Shown one piece after another: positions 19,500 through 31,755 of a stretch of 64,000 nucleotides of DNA. Origin of the DNA: Dipteris shenzhenensis (lineage: Eukaryota; Polypodiophyta; Polypodiopsida; Gleicheniales); assembly GCA_047967505.1 (NCBI GenBank), contig CM106539.1; one strand, 5' to 3'. The notes beneath the pieces are model-generated. The model worked only from the letters and a program-made list of their open reading frames with translations. It made no database searches and had not been told where the DNA came from. The first letter of the stretch is position 1, and each line of letters opens with the position of its first letter. The translations under genes were made by a program, and so were the position numbers.

Positions 19500-22400
19500 T
19501 TGCCGTCACTTGATTGCGTAATTGTTGGACAAGGTCATGACCTTGCTACTGAGACTCCAATTGGATAATAGTGAGGATTCAGGTCCAATTTGGAGTTAGA
19601 ACCATGACGGAAAGGGTTGCCTACCACAACCTAGTTCAAGAGAAGCATCCCCATACAGTGACTACAATCCTCCCCAATAGCATCCTTGAGACTTCTCTTT
19701 CCAAACTTATACTAATCTAGTCTGTAGTTCTGACTGAAGAATTCTAATTGAGAAATCTGACGAGCACATCCTACCATGGGTAGTCAACCCCCTTCACAAT
19801 GTTTGCATCTACCATGCCAATTTAAATTAACTTATTTGGCCTTGAACCTTTACATCCTAAGCTTATTCAAAAAGCTGAAATCTCTTGTATGAGATCCCCA
19901 TGGGTGCCTAAGTATGATGTCTTTTCAATAAGTAATAACTAATAATAAATAGTCCATCATGATCATTCCCTCCAAGTTTCCCATTTATGAGCAAGGAACC
20001 CAATCCTTTCATTGTAAGGTCCCCCACAATTTCATTTCTCGCTCATTTTTGTACGCAAGCTGCTTTGTTGACTCTCCAAGTTGCCCCGCCCTCGCAATAG
20101 ACATGACACCTTTTGCTTACATCCCTATTTGCAAAGGCTTGGCATTAGTATAAGCTCCTATGGTCATGTGATACCATTCTAGTGTAGGGGCATTTGAGCA
20201 TAGGAACATGCACTATCACATCAATAATTTATGAGTTAGCCCCATAGGAGTGTGTGAACATTATATAATCTTTAAGTATCACATCATGTGATTTTTGTAA
20301 GGGGACAAAATAACTCGTTTGTTTTAAAAAACTCCACATCGAAGTTTCCACATATGAGTAGGAACTTTTGAGCCTTAAGTAAGCCTCTCCTTTACGTCAT
20401 TGTGTTCAGTGATTTATCCACAAGACTAGTAATTTCCAAGCTTCCTAGTGACCACAAACATGCATTGAAGGTAGATGCCATATTCTCATTGGGGCTCCTT
20501 GAGAAATCTTTGGCACAATAATGGATGAGCATGCATCACTACTCTATAAATACGACGCCATGTTGCCCTTTACACCCCTTTTTCGTAAGAGAGGCAGTAC
20601 TCTCCATAGCGTTATTAGAGGATCGTTAGCCCTAAAAAAGGAGACCAAAACTACCGAGGACTTACTAAAATCACACTTGATTTATAGAGAGGTTTAGGGA
20701 TCTTAGAAATCCATTAAAGAAATTCATTGTACAAAGGTTCATGCATCTTTGAAACCCATCATAGGATATAATACAAAGGGAGAAGTAGAAAGGATTGGGG
20801 CATGAAGCATACTATGCTCTTGGAAGGCTTGTGCTATTTTTGAGAGAGAGCTAGAACAACATGTAGAAAGAGCGTGTGAGCCTCCGCTCATGCATGTGAG
20901 GGTCCCCGTGGATTGTAATGACAAAAGACAACTATCCAAATAAGTCTTAATTGGTATTGTCTCTATAATATATCCCTACGGGCTTTGAGTTAGTACATAT
21001 AATTAGAACTAACAATCATCTTTCTCTTAAGATATCTTTATGTTTATATAAGTGGGTGATGTCTATATACAATCTATTTGCATTGCTATATGTTTGCACT
21101 TATATTTTCCTTGAATCAAAAGAACGTCAAGATAAAAGCAAAGCCCACATCAAGCTTTGTCAAATCAATGCTTTAAGCACTCACATACAATTACCAATAA
21201 CATTTTGTGAGACCATCCGGACCATATAAAAATATTTTTTTTGTTCAATCGTCTTGCAGCCTAAATTTGAATTATTGTAATCTAACCACCAAATTCATTG
21301 TCGTAGTTGCAATAAAATCTAATATTGCCAAAATCAAATTGAATTATTGTCATATAGTACCACCAAATTCATTGTCGTAGTTGCAAGAAAAATCTAATAT
21401 TGACAAATCATTGTCTTAAAGTAAACAAAGCAAGAGTGATAATGCCATGTCTTATCAGATCTTATGGCCTATGATTGAAACTTAAACTATACATAAGCTA
21501 ATATCTTACCCATAATGAATGATTTTTAACCGATAAATGACAATTGATAGAAATAAGATTTTTCCTTACTTCTAAGGCAAACTGATTTGGGGCATGGATA
21601 TGTTGATGAGCAATGATATCCTTCATCTGAAACTCCTTCCTACTTCATTGTTGATGCCACCCCTCAAAAGAATCTCCCTTCCTAGTTCTCCTTATGATTG
21701 ACCTGCAAGCTCTTGATGGAAAGTCAAGCATGCTCTCCAAATGGGCAGGGTCCCTAGAAGTGCTAGTCTTTGTGCCAAAGGTGTACAAGAAGTAGAACAA
21801 AGACTGCGTGGGTTGGAGCATCCACTCTTAAGTGCAAAAATCATGGGAAAGCACATGTTAACAAGCTTTGGATGCTCAATCCCTAGGGTGCCAACTCCCG
21901 TTAGTAAGAAAACCTATCAAAATCTTAAGTATGAGATGAATTTACCAATATTCCATGAGTAGAAATTATTCAAATTAACATGGTTGTGTTCTACACTAAA
22001 AGAGCTTCAAATATGCCTTTACACCTTGAAATTTGGGTAATACATGGAAAAGTTACATCAATTTGAAAAGAGAGAAGTTTTCATATTTTAGTCTTATTTT
22101 TGTTTTACCCCCCCTTTGAGCCTCATTATGAAAAATATGTACAAATCTTAAAATCTTGCATATTTTTCAAGGTATATACCTTATAAGTATTTTGTGGGAG
22201 GGCGGACATGAAACTTTCATATTTGAAAATTTTTAAGAAAATCCATGCATATTATGTATGGACCTTGTCCCCTATACCCTAAATTTCGGACGAGGGTAGT
22301 AACATATTACATATGGAGTTGGCGCCCCAGGGCTCAATCTCAGTCATTTTTCCTTCCCCTCGAGCATTAAATGGCTCTAAATTTTGATTTTTGAAAGTCC

Positions 22401-24100
22401 AATGTAGGCTTTTGAATCACATGCTAGGATAGTGTGGTTAAAGAAGGTCTAGAGTAAAAACAGGGCTAGTTGTTTTGTCAAAAATTATTCCCTTAGTAGA
22501 TTGGCGAGAATGGAGATTTGACTTGTTGCAACTTAGTCATTCGAGTCTAACACCATGAATCAATTATTACTTTCAAAAGATCGTGATTTGGCCGATTGGG
22601 ATAGACTATGGGAGCTATAGGGGTAAGACGTAGGGTTAAGCTTCTACAAGATTAATTATCCTACTCACATGGAGACATATTTGTGAATGAAAAGGGTTCA
22701 TTCCATTATAATGAATAGATAATAGTTTGACATCACAAGTGATATAGGTTATATTGTTAGTTATATTCGAACATAGTTTACTATCCTTCTTCTTTCTTGC
22801 TCTTTGTCAAACTCCTCTATTTATTGTATTGATGCCTGAAGCAATTAATGTTGTATTCGTGCATAGACCTTGATTAATGTTGCATGGAACAAGAATGATG
22901 AGCATGTACTTATTTGTGCATATGCATTATGCATCCTTTAACCACCTAGAAATGCTTGTAGTTTTAATTGTGCATCACATGCCTGCTATATATTGAATTA
23001 CTCTCTAGGTCATAGGAAACATTTTAGTATTTTCTTAGGCCAAACCAACCATGTAGCAATGTTGTTTGAGTGTTGATCTATTGAAGTACCTTTCTACAAC
23101 ACAAGATTTTGAATATGATATGTGTCACTAACAAATGATCACACCGTGTGCATTCCACATAGAGTCACGGGCTATGGACATAGCAAATTTCCAATGCTCA
23201 TTAACTCTCTCTAAAATTGTGCCACACTGATGTAATTAGGAATGCTGAAGGCAAAGGAGGTACAAAGATGGATTTTCTATTGATAGATTTAACAAATATA
23301 TTATAACCTATCTTTTTCCATTAACATCCATGCTTTTGGGATTACTAATGTTTTGACTACATACATACTTCTTTTAGAGATTCATTCCTTAGGAAAACTA
23401 AGCCACACAGTTGAGAGTGGGAGTACAAGGCTTAACCATGACAATAAGTTAGTCAATCAAGTGGGTGTGGGTGTAGAAGTCCTAAACATGGCAATAACAA
23501 TTGCCATCATCACTTGGAATTTGAGGGTGTTTTGGCTTTGAGTACCTAGCACGTAGATATCATATTTTTACAGGATTGAATCTCAGTAAGGTGGAGTGTG
23601 CATGGACCATCTACAAAGTCTATTGATGTTTGAATGTAAACGAATGCAATCATCCTTCAGATATAAAAATCATGGGCATTTCATTTTCATACTTTCCACA
23701 TGAAAAGCTAAGTATTTAATGCCTATACTTGAAAATCATGGGCATTTTAACTTTTCATTTTTTTCTCATAAAAAGGTTAATATTTTAAATCATTAGTGAA
23801 AGACTTAACATGCGAAAATTAGTGGAAAAACAACTTGATTTAGTAGCTAAAATTATTTTTTTGTAATGTTTAGGTACTTGAAAACTCTATGGAAAGCAAA
23901 TCAATTTAGAAACTTACAACTAATTAATATGATTTCCTCTTTGCAATGTTTAGGGTGCTTATTATCAATGAGCTATGATATGGTTACTCAATTGCTTGGA
24001 TTTCAACCATTCTTCTATTAAGTTGAATTTCAAATCCCAATTGCTTTATACACAAAGGTTGAGGAAGTCATAAGTGTGTGTGCTTTTTGATCCCTATGCT
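19500..24100. other. AT-rich stretch without recognisable genes
   Basis: No frame longer than about 75 codons and no protein motif was found on either strand. One small tandem duplication (period 74 bp) occupies about 21,267-21,413, around CACCAAATTCATTGTCGTAG. The rest is anonymous, probably very old repeat DNA. Confidence 0.5.
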
Positions 24101-24659
24101 CATAAGGTAGGGGGCTAAGGAGCATTAATACTTATGATTCAAGTATCTCAGATCTCTCAAAAAATGAGCTATGCCTTCTTATTTTGACATGCATGATGTG
24201 ATGCAATATTTCTTATTGAACATTGACACTCCAGCTTGTGTGAGTTAAGGGTACCATGACTTATGATCATGAAGGTATCTTACATCTCTCTAAATATGAG
24301 CTATGCATTCTTGATTTGGCATGCATGATGTTATGCAAACTTTCTTTTAAATTATTGAATGTACCTTCCTGTATTCTACAAGGCAATTCTTTCTTGTGCA
24401 TGTCCTATATCATGATTGTATGCAAATGCACATGCACGCACACACACATGCACACACACTTACATACACACTTGTACTTTATTATTGTAATACTATTCTA
24501 CATCTCAATTATATTTTGAATTTGTTACACAAAGGTCAAGGGCCTAGTTTGGAGAGTGTTGCTTAGTTGCTGCAAAGTAGGGGGCTAATGAGAACCAAAA
24601 TATACGACTTAGGTATTTTGAAACTCTCTAAATATGAGCTATATGTTCCCCTAGCTAAA

Positions 24660-25385
24660 TGTGCATGAGAATCAAACTATGTAACTGTACTCTTAGTTGT
24701 TCGAGCCTCGAGGGCACTATGGTCTTTTGACATGATTTGTAATTCCCCTGGTAGAATGTTAATGAGAAGCAAATCATCTAGCAGTACTGTCATTAATTAT
24801 AACCTCAAGAGCCCTTCAGTCCTTGGACATGGTCTGTAAGCCCTCAGTAGAATGCACGAGATGAAAATCATCCAATTGTATCCTCTTTAGTCATTCTAGC
24901 TCCAAGAGAACTCCAAAATTTTTACTCGGTTTACAATTCCACTAGCAAAATGCACATGAGAACCGACTTCTCTAATCACACTCTCTTTCTAGCCTAAGGA
25001 GCACTCTAGTCTTCTAACATTATTTGCAATTCTCTTGGTAGAATGTACATGGGAACCAAATAGTCTAATCATATTCTCTTATGTCATTATAGTCCTAAGA
25101 GGACTCTATTCTTTTAACATGGTGGAATGTGCATGAGAACTACTATTGTGGAATTGTGCTTTCTTCATTCATTATAGTCTCAAGAGTACTCCAATCTTCT
25201 AACATGATCTACAATTTCTGCTTTCAAAATTTGTATAATCTAATCACAGCCTCTTAAGTCATTCTAGCCTCAAGAACACTCTAATCTTTTGACATGGTTT
25301 GCAATTATACTTTCTTCATTCATTCAAGCCTAAAAAACACACTGGTCTTTTGACATGATTTGAAATTCCCTTGCTAGAAGGATCA
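24660..25385. repeat. Minisatellite of about 95 bp, eight degenerate units
   Basis: The phrase AGCCTCAAGAGCACTCTAGTC (variants) recurs near 24,703, 24,801, 24,898, 24,991, 25,091, 25,175, 25,265 and 25,327. Each is followed by CTTTTGACATGGTTTGCAAT and, in the longer units, TAGAATGTNCATGAGAACC. Spacing is 84-100 bp, with a shortened last unit. Related but longer-spaced phrases (AAATATGAGCTAT) occur just before, at 24,160, 24,290 and 24,630. Confidence 0.88.
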
Positions 25386-25820
25386 TTAGAACAAATTATG
25401 GGATTGAAATTTCATAATTTTAAATGATTTGCATACCTATCTCTTCTACTATTTTGTTGCTTGTATGCTTTAATGGCATCCTAAAGATTAGCTATTTAAC
25501 GTATTTGTTTATTGTAAGTATGAAAATATTAGACAATAGCACCTTTGGATATTTTAGTATTTTCTATTTTCATGAAAGTTTTTAAAAACCATCGAGAAGA
25601 TTTTGACCAAAGTTTGAAAGGAAAATTTTCAAAATATCTATGATTTACCAATGGTATAAAACCACATAAAATAATATATGAACACATTCACTATTATTAT
25701 ATGAGTAGATCTTTGATAAAAATGAGCTTACTTTCCAATGAGCGTAATCTCATAAAACACCAATAGTTGTGACGGTTTGTATGAGGTGCTTAATGTGTTT
25801 AGTGGCTATATCGCTATGAA

Positions 25821-25922
25821 GTGGTAAGCATAGCATGGATTTTATTATTGTGATAGTTATGCTTTTCCAATGTGGTAAGCATAGCATGGATTTCATTATT
25901 GTGACACTTATCTTTTTCCAGT
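25821..25922. repeat. Two-copy tandem repeat, period 51 bp
   Basis: GTGGTAAGCATAGCATGGAT recurs at 25,821 and 25,872, followed by TTTCATTATTGTGA in both copies. Confidence 0.85.
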
Positions 25923-26283
25923 GTATGCAAGCACAAATGCTCTTAGGAATTGTTTGCCTTTTAGATTTTTTATTGTAAAATCTTAGTAGTCCTTGCACAA
26001 GAAGCAATCACAAATATGTTTTTTTGCCATCTAGACAAATGTAGCTTGTTTTTCAAGTGAGCTATTTTCTTATACATCACATCGTTCTTTCAATTGGTGC
26101 CTTTTCTATAATAAAATGAACCATAGATACTTCTACTGGGATAGGCCTTTGATACTTCAGAACTTGGTTTGTCACAAACAATGTAAATCTTGATCTAGAC
26201 GCTCGATTGCCTTGAAGTTTTCATGTAATACACTATATAGTCCATCGATTAGGGGGGACTTAGGGTCACAAAAGGGCCCTTAT

Positions 26284-26481
26284 TGTTGGAACTGTGGGGA
26301 GACACGAAGTGGATAAAGAACACGAGAGTGTAGTCCACACACAAAGCTCCATTGAATAGTTCAACAACAGAAGTACAAGACTTGGGATATATATGAAACC
26401 CAAGTATAAAGTGAAAACCCTAGAGTAGAATAACTTAGACCAAGTCTAGCCTACAATACCATACCATTGTATGTTCTATCA
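26284..26481 (-). repeat. 3' LTR of the copia element (198 bp)
   Basis: It is bounded by TG and CA and pairs with 31,567-31,755. It contains 9 bp (GTAGTCCACA region) absent from the other LTR. The short length is usual for small copia families. Confidence 0.93.
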
Positions 26482-26492
26482 AATCCCCCCTC
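26482..26492 (-). other. Polypurine tract of the copia element
   Basis: The minus strand reads GAGGGGGGATT directly before the 3' LTR, the expected place and composition for plus-strand priming. Confidence 0.85.
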
Positions 26493-26633
26493 AATGGTAT
26501 GGCTGAAGTACTCTGGGAACTCCTCAGAAGTACCTAGGGTACCTAAAGTACCTTGGTTGCACAAATTCATTCAACGTGATATAGCAACCTATAAGAGTAT
26601 TACAAGAAAAACAATGTCATTTTACAACCCCCC

Positions 26634-29600
26634 TTACATTGTTGTAATGTCTCTGATTCCCAAGCCTGTTCGATGACATACAAACACTTCTGCTGACAAG
26701 CTCTTAGTGAAGATATCTGCTACATTGTCCTGAGATGGACAATAGATGAGGCCAATGATGCCATCTACTATACAATCCCATATAAAGTGATAGTGATTTT
26801 CCACATGTTTCATGCGAGCATGAAAAATAGGATCGTTACCAATCTTTATGCAACTCTGACTGTCACACAAGATAGAGGTGGCGTGATCATCTTGTGAATG
26901 ATGCAAGTCATAAAGTAGCTTCCTTAGCCATATGCATTCTGTAGTAGCTGCATTTGCTACCTTATACTCCGCTTCACTAGAAGAAAGAGAGACCGTGGCC
27001 TGCTTCTTACTTAACCAAGATATGCATGCGGAACCCAAAGAGAAACAGTAGCCAGAAATGGATTTTCTATCATCAATGTCCCTTGACCAATCAGAATAGT
27101 GCCATGCACATATCTGAGAATACGCTTGGCGGCATTCCAATGAGTGATAGTGGGACAATGCATAAACTGACTCAATACTCTTGCAACGTAAGCAATATCA
27201 GGCCTTGTGGAACACAAATAGATAAGACTCCCCACCAACTGTCTGTACAAAGTGCCATCAAACTTTTTAGCCTTATCATACTTAGACAGTTTGAGACCCT
27301 TCTCAAGAGGTGTAGCTATAGGCTTACTATTCTCCATGTGAAATCTCTGTAATATACTCTTGGCATACTTAGTTTGGGACATGAAAATACCATCTTGAGT
27401 TTGCCAAAACTCAATGCCCAAACAATAGTGTAGTAAACCCAAGTCTGTCATATCAAATAACCGAGACAAAGCTAATTTTACTGATGCAATATTTCCCTCA
27501 TCACTGCCAGTAAGCATGATATCATCCACATAAAGAATAAGAATGATGATTTCTGATTATTCTTGAAGCACGTAGAGATTTGGCTCAGTTTGGGTGCTAA
27601 CAAAGCCCTGTGATAACAAGAATTGATGGATTTTATGGGACCAAGCCCGAGGTGCTTGTTTCAGCCCATATAAAGCTTTGCGAAGCTTGCATACCTTTTG
27701 TTCTTGTTCCTTAACCACAAAACCTTGGGTTGCGCACATAGACCTCTTCCTTTAGGTCTCCATTCAAGAAGGTTGTCTTTACATCCATCTGATAAACAGG
27801 CCAATCGTAACTTGCAGCAAGAGAAATGACAGTCCGAATGGTTGTCATCTTGGCTACAGGAGTAAAAGTCTCCTCATAGTCAATTCCTTCCTCCTGACTA
27901 TACCCCTTGCCAACTAAACGGGCTTTATGTTTCTCAACTGTACCGTCAGAATGATATTTCAACTTATAAATCCACTTGGTGCCAACTACATTCTTCCCAG
28001 CATGGAGATCAACCAATTCCCAAGTGGCATTCTTTTCAATGGACTGAATTTCAGATTTCATAGCATCTTCCCATAATGGGTGTCCCTAAGCATCCTCAAA
28101 ACACTGAGGTTCAATTTCAGCTTCCATAACTGTGCTCATCAAGGCATAATTGACCTGATTTTGTGCTTGCCTTGTACTAGACCTTCTTCTCCCCAACACA
28201 GGCTGATTTTGTGCATCCTGAATGGTAGCCCGAGCCCATCTAGGAAGGGGCTGACTAGCTGCAGCAGGCTGAGACTGATCTGCAAATTTTACCCTCCTTC
28301 TTTCATAGACAATAGGCTAATTTTCATTGCTTGATTTCTGAACTGAAATTTCAGGAGTGCTACCTTTATCAATATGGGGAATTTCTCCAAATGTAGTGGA
28401 GGAAGAACTTGGTGTGTTAGACACATGTGATGGCATATCTTCTGACTCAAAATGAACGATATCCAAAGGTGTAGTGTCCTCAATGGGCATATGCAAATCA
28501 TTAGGCATAAAGCAATCATTTTCATTGAAAGCAACATCTTTGCTTATGATAATTTTCCATGTTTCAGGATTGTAAAGCCTATAGCCCTTGCTTTCAGTAC
28601 TATAACCCACAAATATGCATTTGATTCCCTGATCATCAAGCTTGAATCTGTGTTGATCTGGTACTAATGCGTATGCCACTGATCCAAAAATTCTGAAGTG
28701 GCTAACCTTTGGCTTATATCCATAGAATGCCTCGAACGAAGTCCGATTCACCAATGCTTTAGTTGGACATCTATTTTGGATGTATGTGGCTATAACTACA
28801 GCCTCACCCCAAAATACTTTAGACATCTTTTTATAGCTCAACATGCATCTAGTCATCTCCATGAGAGTCCTATTCTTTCTTTCAGCAACATTATTTTGAG
28901 CTGGTGTGTAAGGGCATGTCTTCTGATGATGAATCCCATGATGAGCCAAATAATTCTTATAAGCATGAGACATGTACTCCCCTCCTCTATCTGTCCTGAG
29001 TGTTTTGATCTTTGAAAGGCAAATGGTGCAACTTTCCCATAATACACCCTTCACAAAAAGAACTAGATGGTTGCTGCAATTTTGGCATCCCTTTAACCAT
29101 TTGATTATTCTGCAAGTATGCCAATGCTCTATGATGTGCATGACCAAATCTAGCATGCCATAAATCACATGAAGATGCATTAGATGCAGCCAAGGCATGC
29201 TGCACATGGGGCTTAGCATCCAACTTATAAAGACCGTTATCATAAGTGCCAGTGGCAACCATTGCATATCCCTTTCTAGGATCTTTAATTCGGCATTGAT
29301 CATCCTGAAACTCCACAAGCATGTGCTGATCATGAGCTATGGATGGAACTGAAATGAGATTCTTCCGCAACTTTGGAACATACCAAACATCACGAATATA
29401 CTTGACTTTGCCATTATCAAGCTTAATGGGAATATGTCCCACTCCTATGATCTCTTGAGGAGCATCATTGGCACAAGTAACTTGCCGCCCATACATAGGT
29501 TTGATGCTCTCAAACCACTCCTTATGAGGAGTCATATGCTGTGAAGCACCACTATCCAAATACCAATTCTCATTCACCTTAAGTGAATAGGCATCATTAT

Positions 29601-29853
29601 TATTGCTATGAGCAATAGCATGATCACAATCACAATCCCCCCTGGAAGATATCTCAGAGAGTGTGGCAGCAAATACAAAATCCTGATCATTTTGAGCAAA
29701 GTGTGCATGTGAGCCAGATGCATTGTTCTCAGTATGAGCCACAAAATTACTGTTTGAGTTGCCTTGCCTCTTCTTCTCATTTGCAATGCGTTTCTGACAT
29801 TCTACAATGTAATGGCCTAGCTTCTTGCAGTAATTGCATCTGCCCTTTTTCAC
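26634..29853 (-). pseudogene. copia pol remnant: zinc knuckle, protease, integrase, RT, RNase H
   Basis: From 29,853 down: zinc knuckle CNYCKKLGHYIVEC; protease WYLDSGASQHMT; the integrase N-terminal finger (LWHARFGHAHH, CEGCIMGK). Then come the C-terminal half of the integrase core (LRTDRGGEY, PYTPAQNNVAERKNRTLME), RT ([43 protein letters not shown] near 27,520) and RNase H (SSSEAEYK; DIFTKSL). The frame changes near 28,990, 27,730 and 27,100, and an in-frame TAA precedes YVDD. About 80-90 residues of the integrase core, including the first catalytic Asp, are missing between the MGKLHHLPF block and the LRTDRGGEY block. Confidence 0.9.
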
Positions 29854-29968
29854 CTTAGCATCTTTGCTTGATCCGGCATTATTGGTACTATTATTTACCC
29901 CTTGTGGCTAGTTGTTTTTAGGCTTATGTTTTTGAAATTTTCCCCTCTCCCTAGTGGCTAGAGCTTGC

Positions 29969-30643
29969 TCACTGTTGCTCACTGCCATGAGAGCCACAAT
30001 AAAAATTATGAGCTCTTTCTTCTTCCTGCAATAACAAACCAACCAATTCTTCAAAAGAAATAGATGCAACCCTGAGAGTGATGCTCAATGATGTAGCAAA
30101 TGTACTATATGAAGGAGCAAGACTATTAAGAGTGATAGAGACCAATCTCTTCTCTTCAATCTCCTCATCAACATTTGCAAGCTGATCTCGCAAATTTGTA
30201 ATTTTTGCTACATGCTCTGTGATGGTTTGATAATCAGTCATTTTTAGATCCTTAAGCTGATTGTTGAGTGCAATCACCCTAGCCATATTCCTAACATTAT
30301 GCATATGGGACAACTTGTCCCAAGCATCTTTAGAAGAAGTACAAGACTCAATAGTCTTCATGATGTGCCTCTTCACTGATAAGGAAATCAAAGAAAGTGC
30401 TTGAGCATTGTGACGGTCAAACTTCTTTTGCTCCTTAGAAAGAGGATGAGATGAGCTAGCAATAGAACCTTGACTGCCAGGAGTACCAGGAGCAGTCACA
30501 GGCCTAATTTCATCTCCACTAACAATATCCCAAAGGCCTTTTCCAACCAAAATATTCCTAAGCATAAAAGACCACAAGGCATAATTTGATCCATCCAACT
30601 TATCCGCTTCAGTCAGGGTGCCAAAATTCTTAGAAAGAGACAT
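29969..30643 (-). pseudogene. copia gag remnant
   Basis: The ATG at 30,643 opens 224 codons: MSLSKNFGTLTEADKLDGSN, YALWSFMLRNILVGKGLWDI, then the UBN2-type capsid core (DAWDKLSHMH, LKDLKMTDYQTITEHVAKI, LLQEEERAH). A frameshift near 29,990 and a TAG near 29,918 separate it from the zinc knuckle in pol, which the intact family would encode in one frame. It is homologous in layout to the gag at 40,636, but that copy is from another family. Confidence 0.9.
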
Positions 30644-31011
30644 GATTGCACTTCACAAGTAACCTGAAAATAAAATGCAAATATAGATAGCAAATCTGCC
30701 CCAAAGGTGTTGTAACAAAGCACAATTCCCTTCTAGAATCACAAGGCAAATGGGCAATAGTATTTGCTCTGTAAGTATTCTCAACTTTCAGCCCAACAAA
30801 GGCTCAATAAGCATCAACCAAAGGTATAAAATCTGAAGCAAATGTTTGCTTAAAAGGCATCCAATGATAGCATTCACTGTTAGCCAACCTTTGGCTCAGT
30901 TTGCATCCAATAACTTGCCCCCAATTCTGATTTTTGTATGCTGCAGGTAAAATATCACAAGAAAAGTGATCTCCCAGTCCAAAATAGCTTCAAGATGACT
31001 CCAGAAAGAAG

Positions 31012-31285
31012 TCGACTAGATTTTGGGAGCTGAAACAATCTAAAGTCAGCAACAAAACTACCAGGAATGAGGTCGCCCAGCCCAGATGGTCCTCCTAGAG
31101 AAATGCAAACTAAAAATAGGCTAGAAACTGATGAAAAACAGCAAGGAAATGCCAGAGCTGAAGTTGTCCAAGCACAAGATGCTCCAAGAAGCAGTTCGAG
31201 CTGATGTAGGGGCTGGAAACTGACAAAATCAGCAGCAAAAGTGCCCAGAATGAGGTCGCCCAACCTAGATGGAGCTCCTGAAGAT
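31012..31285 (-). repeat. Duplicated segment in the copia leader, period about 180 bp
   Basis: Segments of about 31,012-31,100 and 31,192-31,285 share GGGAGCTGAAAC/GGGGCTGGAAAC, CAGCAACAAAA/CAGCAGCAAAA, GAATGAGGTCGCCCA and AGATGG. It lies between primer site and gag, so it would be in the genomic RNA leader. Confidence 0.75.
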
Positions 31286-31552
31286 AGGCGACTAGAAAAA
31301 AGTGATGTAAATCAGCAAATTGAGCTGATTTTGAGGATGTTTGGTTGTGAAAGATCCTGAAAACAGCAAGTCTGTAGTCGCCTAGGTCTAGTAGTGACCC
31401 TGGTGAAGGCGCCCAATTACAGGAGACCTCTAGAAAGCTGCTACAGGCAAAAACGAGCTGGCTGGACTGATTTCTTCGCAACAGGAGTGACTCTTCGCGA
31501 GAGAACTAAAACCTGGGAGTGGTAGAAGCACGGGAAGCAATGTGGGAGCCAA

Positions 31553-31564
31553 GCTCTGATACCA
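31553..31564 (-). other. tRNA-iMet primer-binding site
   Basis: The minus strand reads TGGTATCAGAGC, exactly complementary to the 3' end of plant initiator methionine tRNA, two bases inside the 5' LTR. Confidence 0.95.
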
Positions 31565-31566
31565 AT

Positions 31567-31755
31567 TGTTGGAACTGTGGGGAGACAAGAGGTGGATAAA
31601 GAACACGAGAGTGCACAAAGCTCCACTAAATAGTTCAACAACAGAAGTAAAAGACTTGGGATATATATGAAACCCAAGTATAAAGTGAAAACCCTATACT
31701 ATAATAACTTAGACCAAGTCTAGCCTACAATACCATACCATTGTATGTTCTGTCA
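31567..31755 (-). repeat. 5' LTR of the copia element (189 bp)
   Basis: It begins TG and ends CA on the minus strand and is about 95 percent identical to the 3' LTR apart from a 9-bp gap. Confidence 0.93.

Larger units (their letters stand above)
26284..31755 (-). mobile_element. Ty1-copia LTR retrotransposon, structurally complete but coding-dead
   Basis: On the minus strand the order is 5' LTR (31,755-31,567), primer-binding site, leader of about 0.9 kb, gag, zinc knuckle, protease, integrase, reverse transcriptase, RNase H, polypurine tract and 3' LTR (26,481-26,284). Integrase before RT marks it as copia. The LTRs begin TGTTGGAACTG and end CTRTCA. They differ by about nine substitutions and one 9-bp indel. 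Flanking 5-mers CTTAT and CCTAT match at four of five positions, consistent with an aged target-site duplication. Several frameshifts, stops and an integrase deletion mean it cannot make a full polyprotein. Confidence 0.93.
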
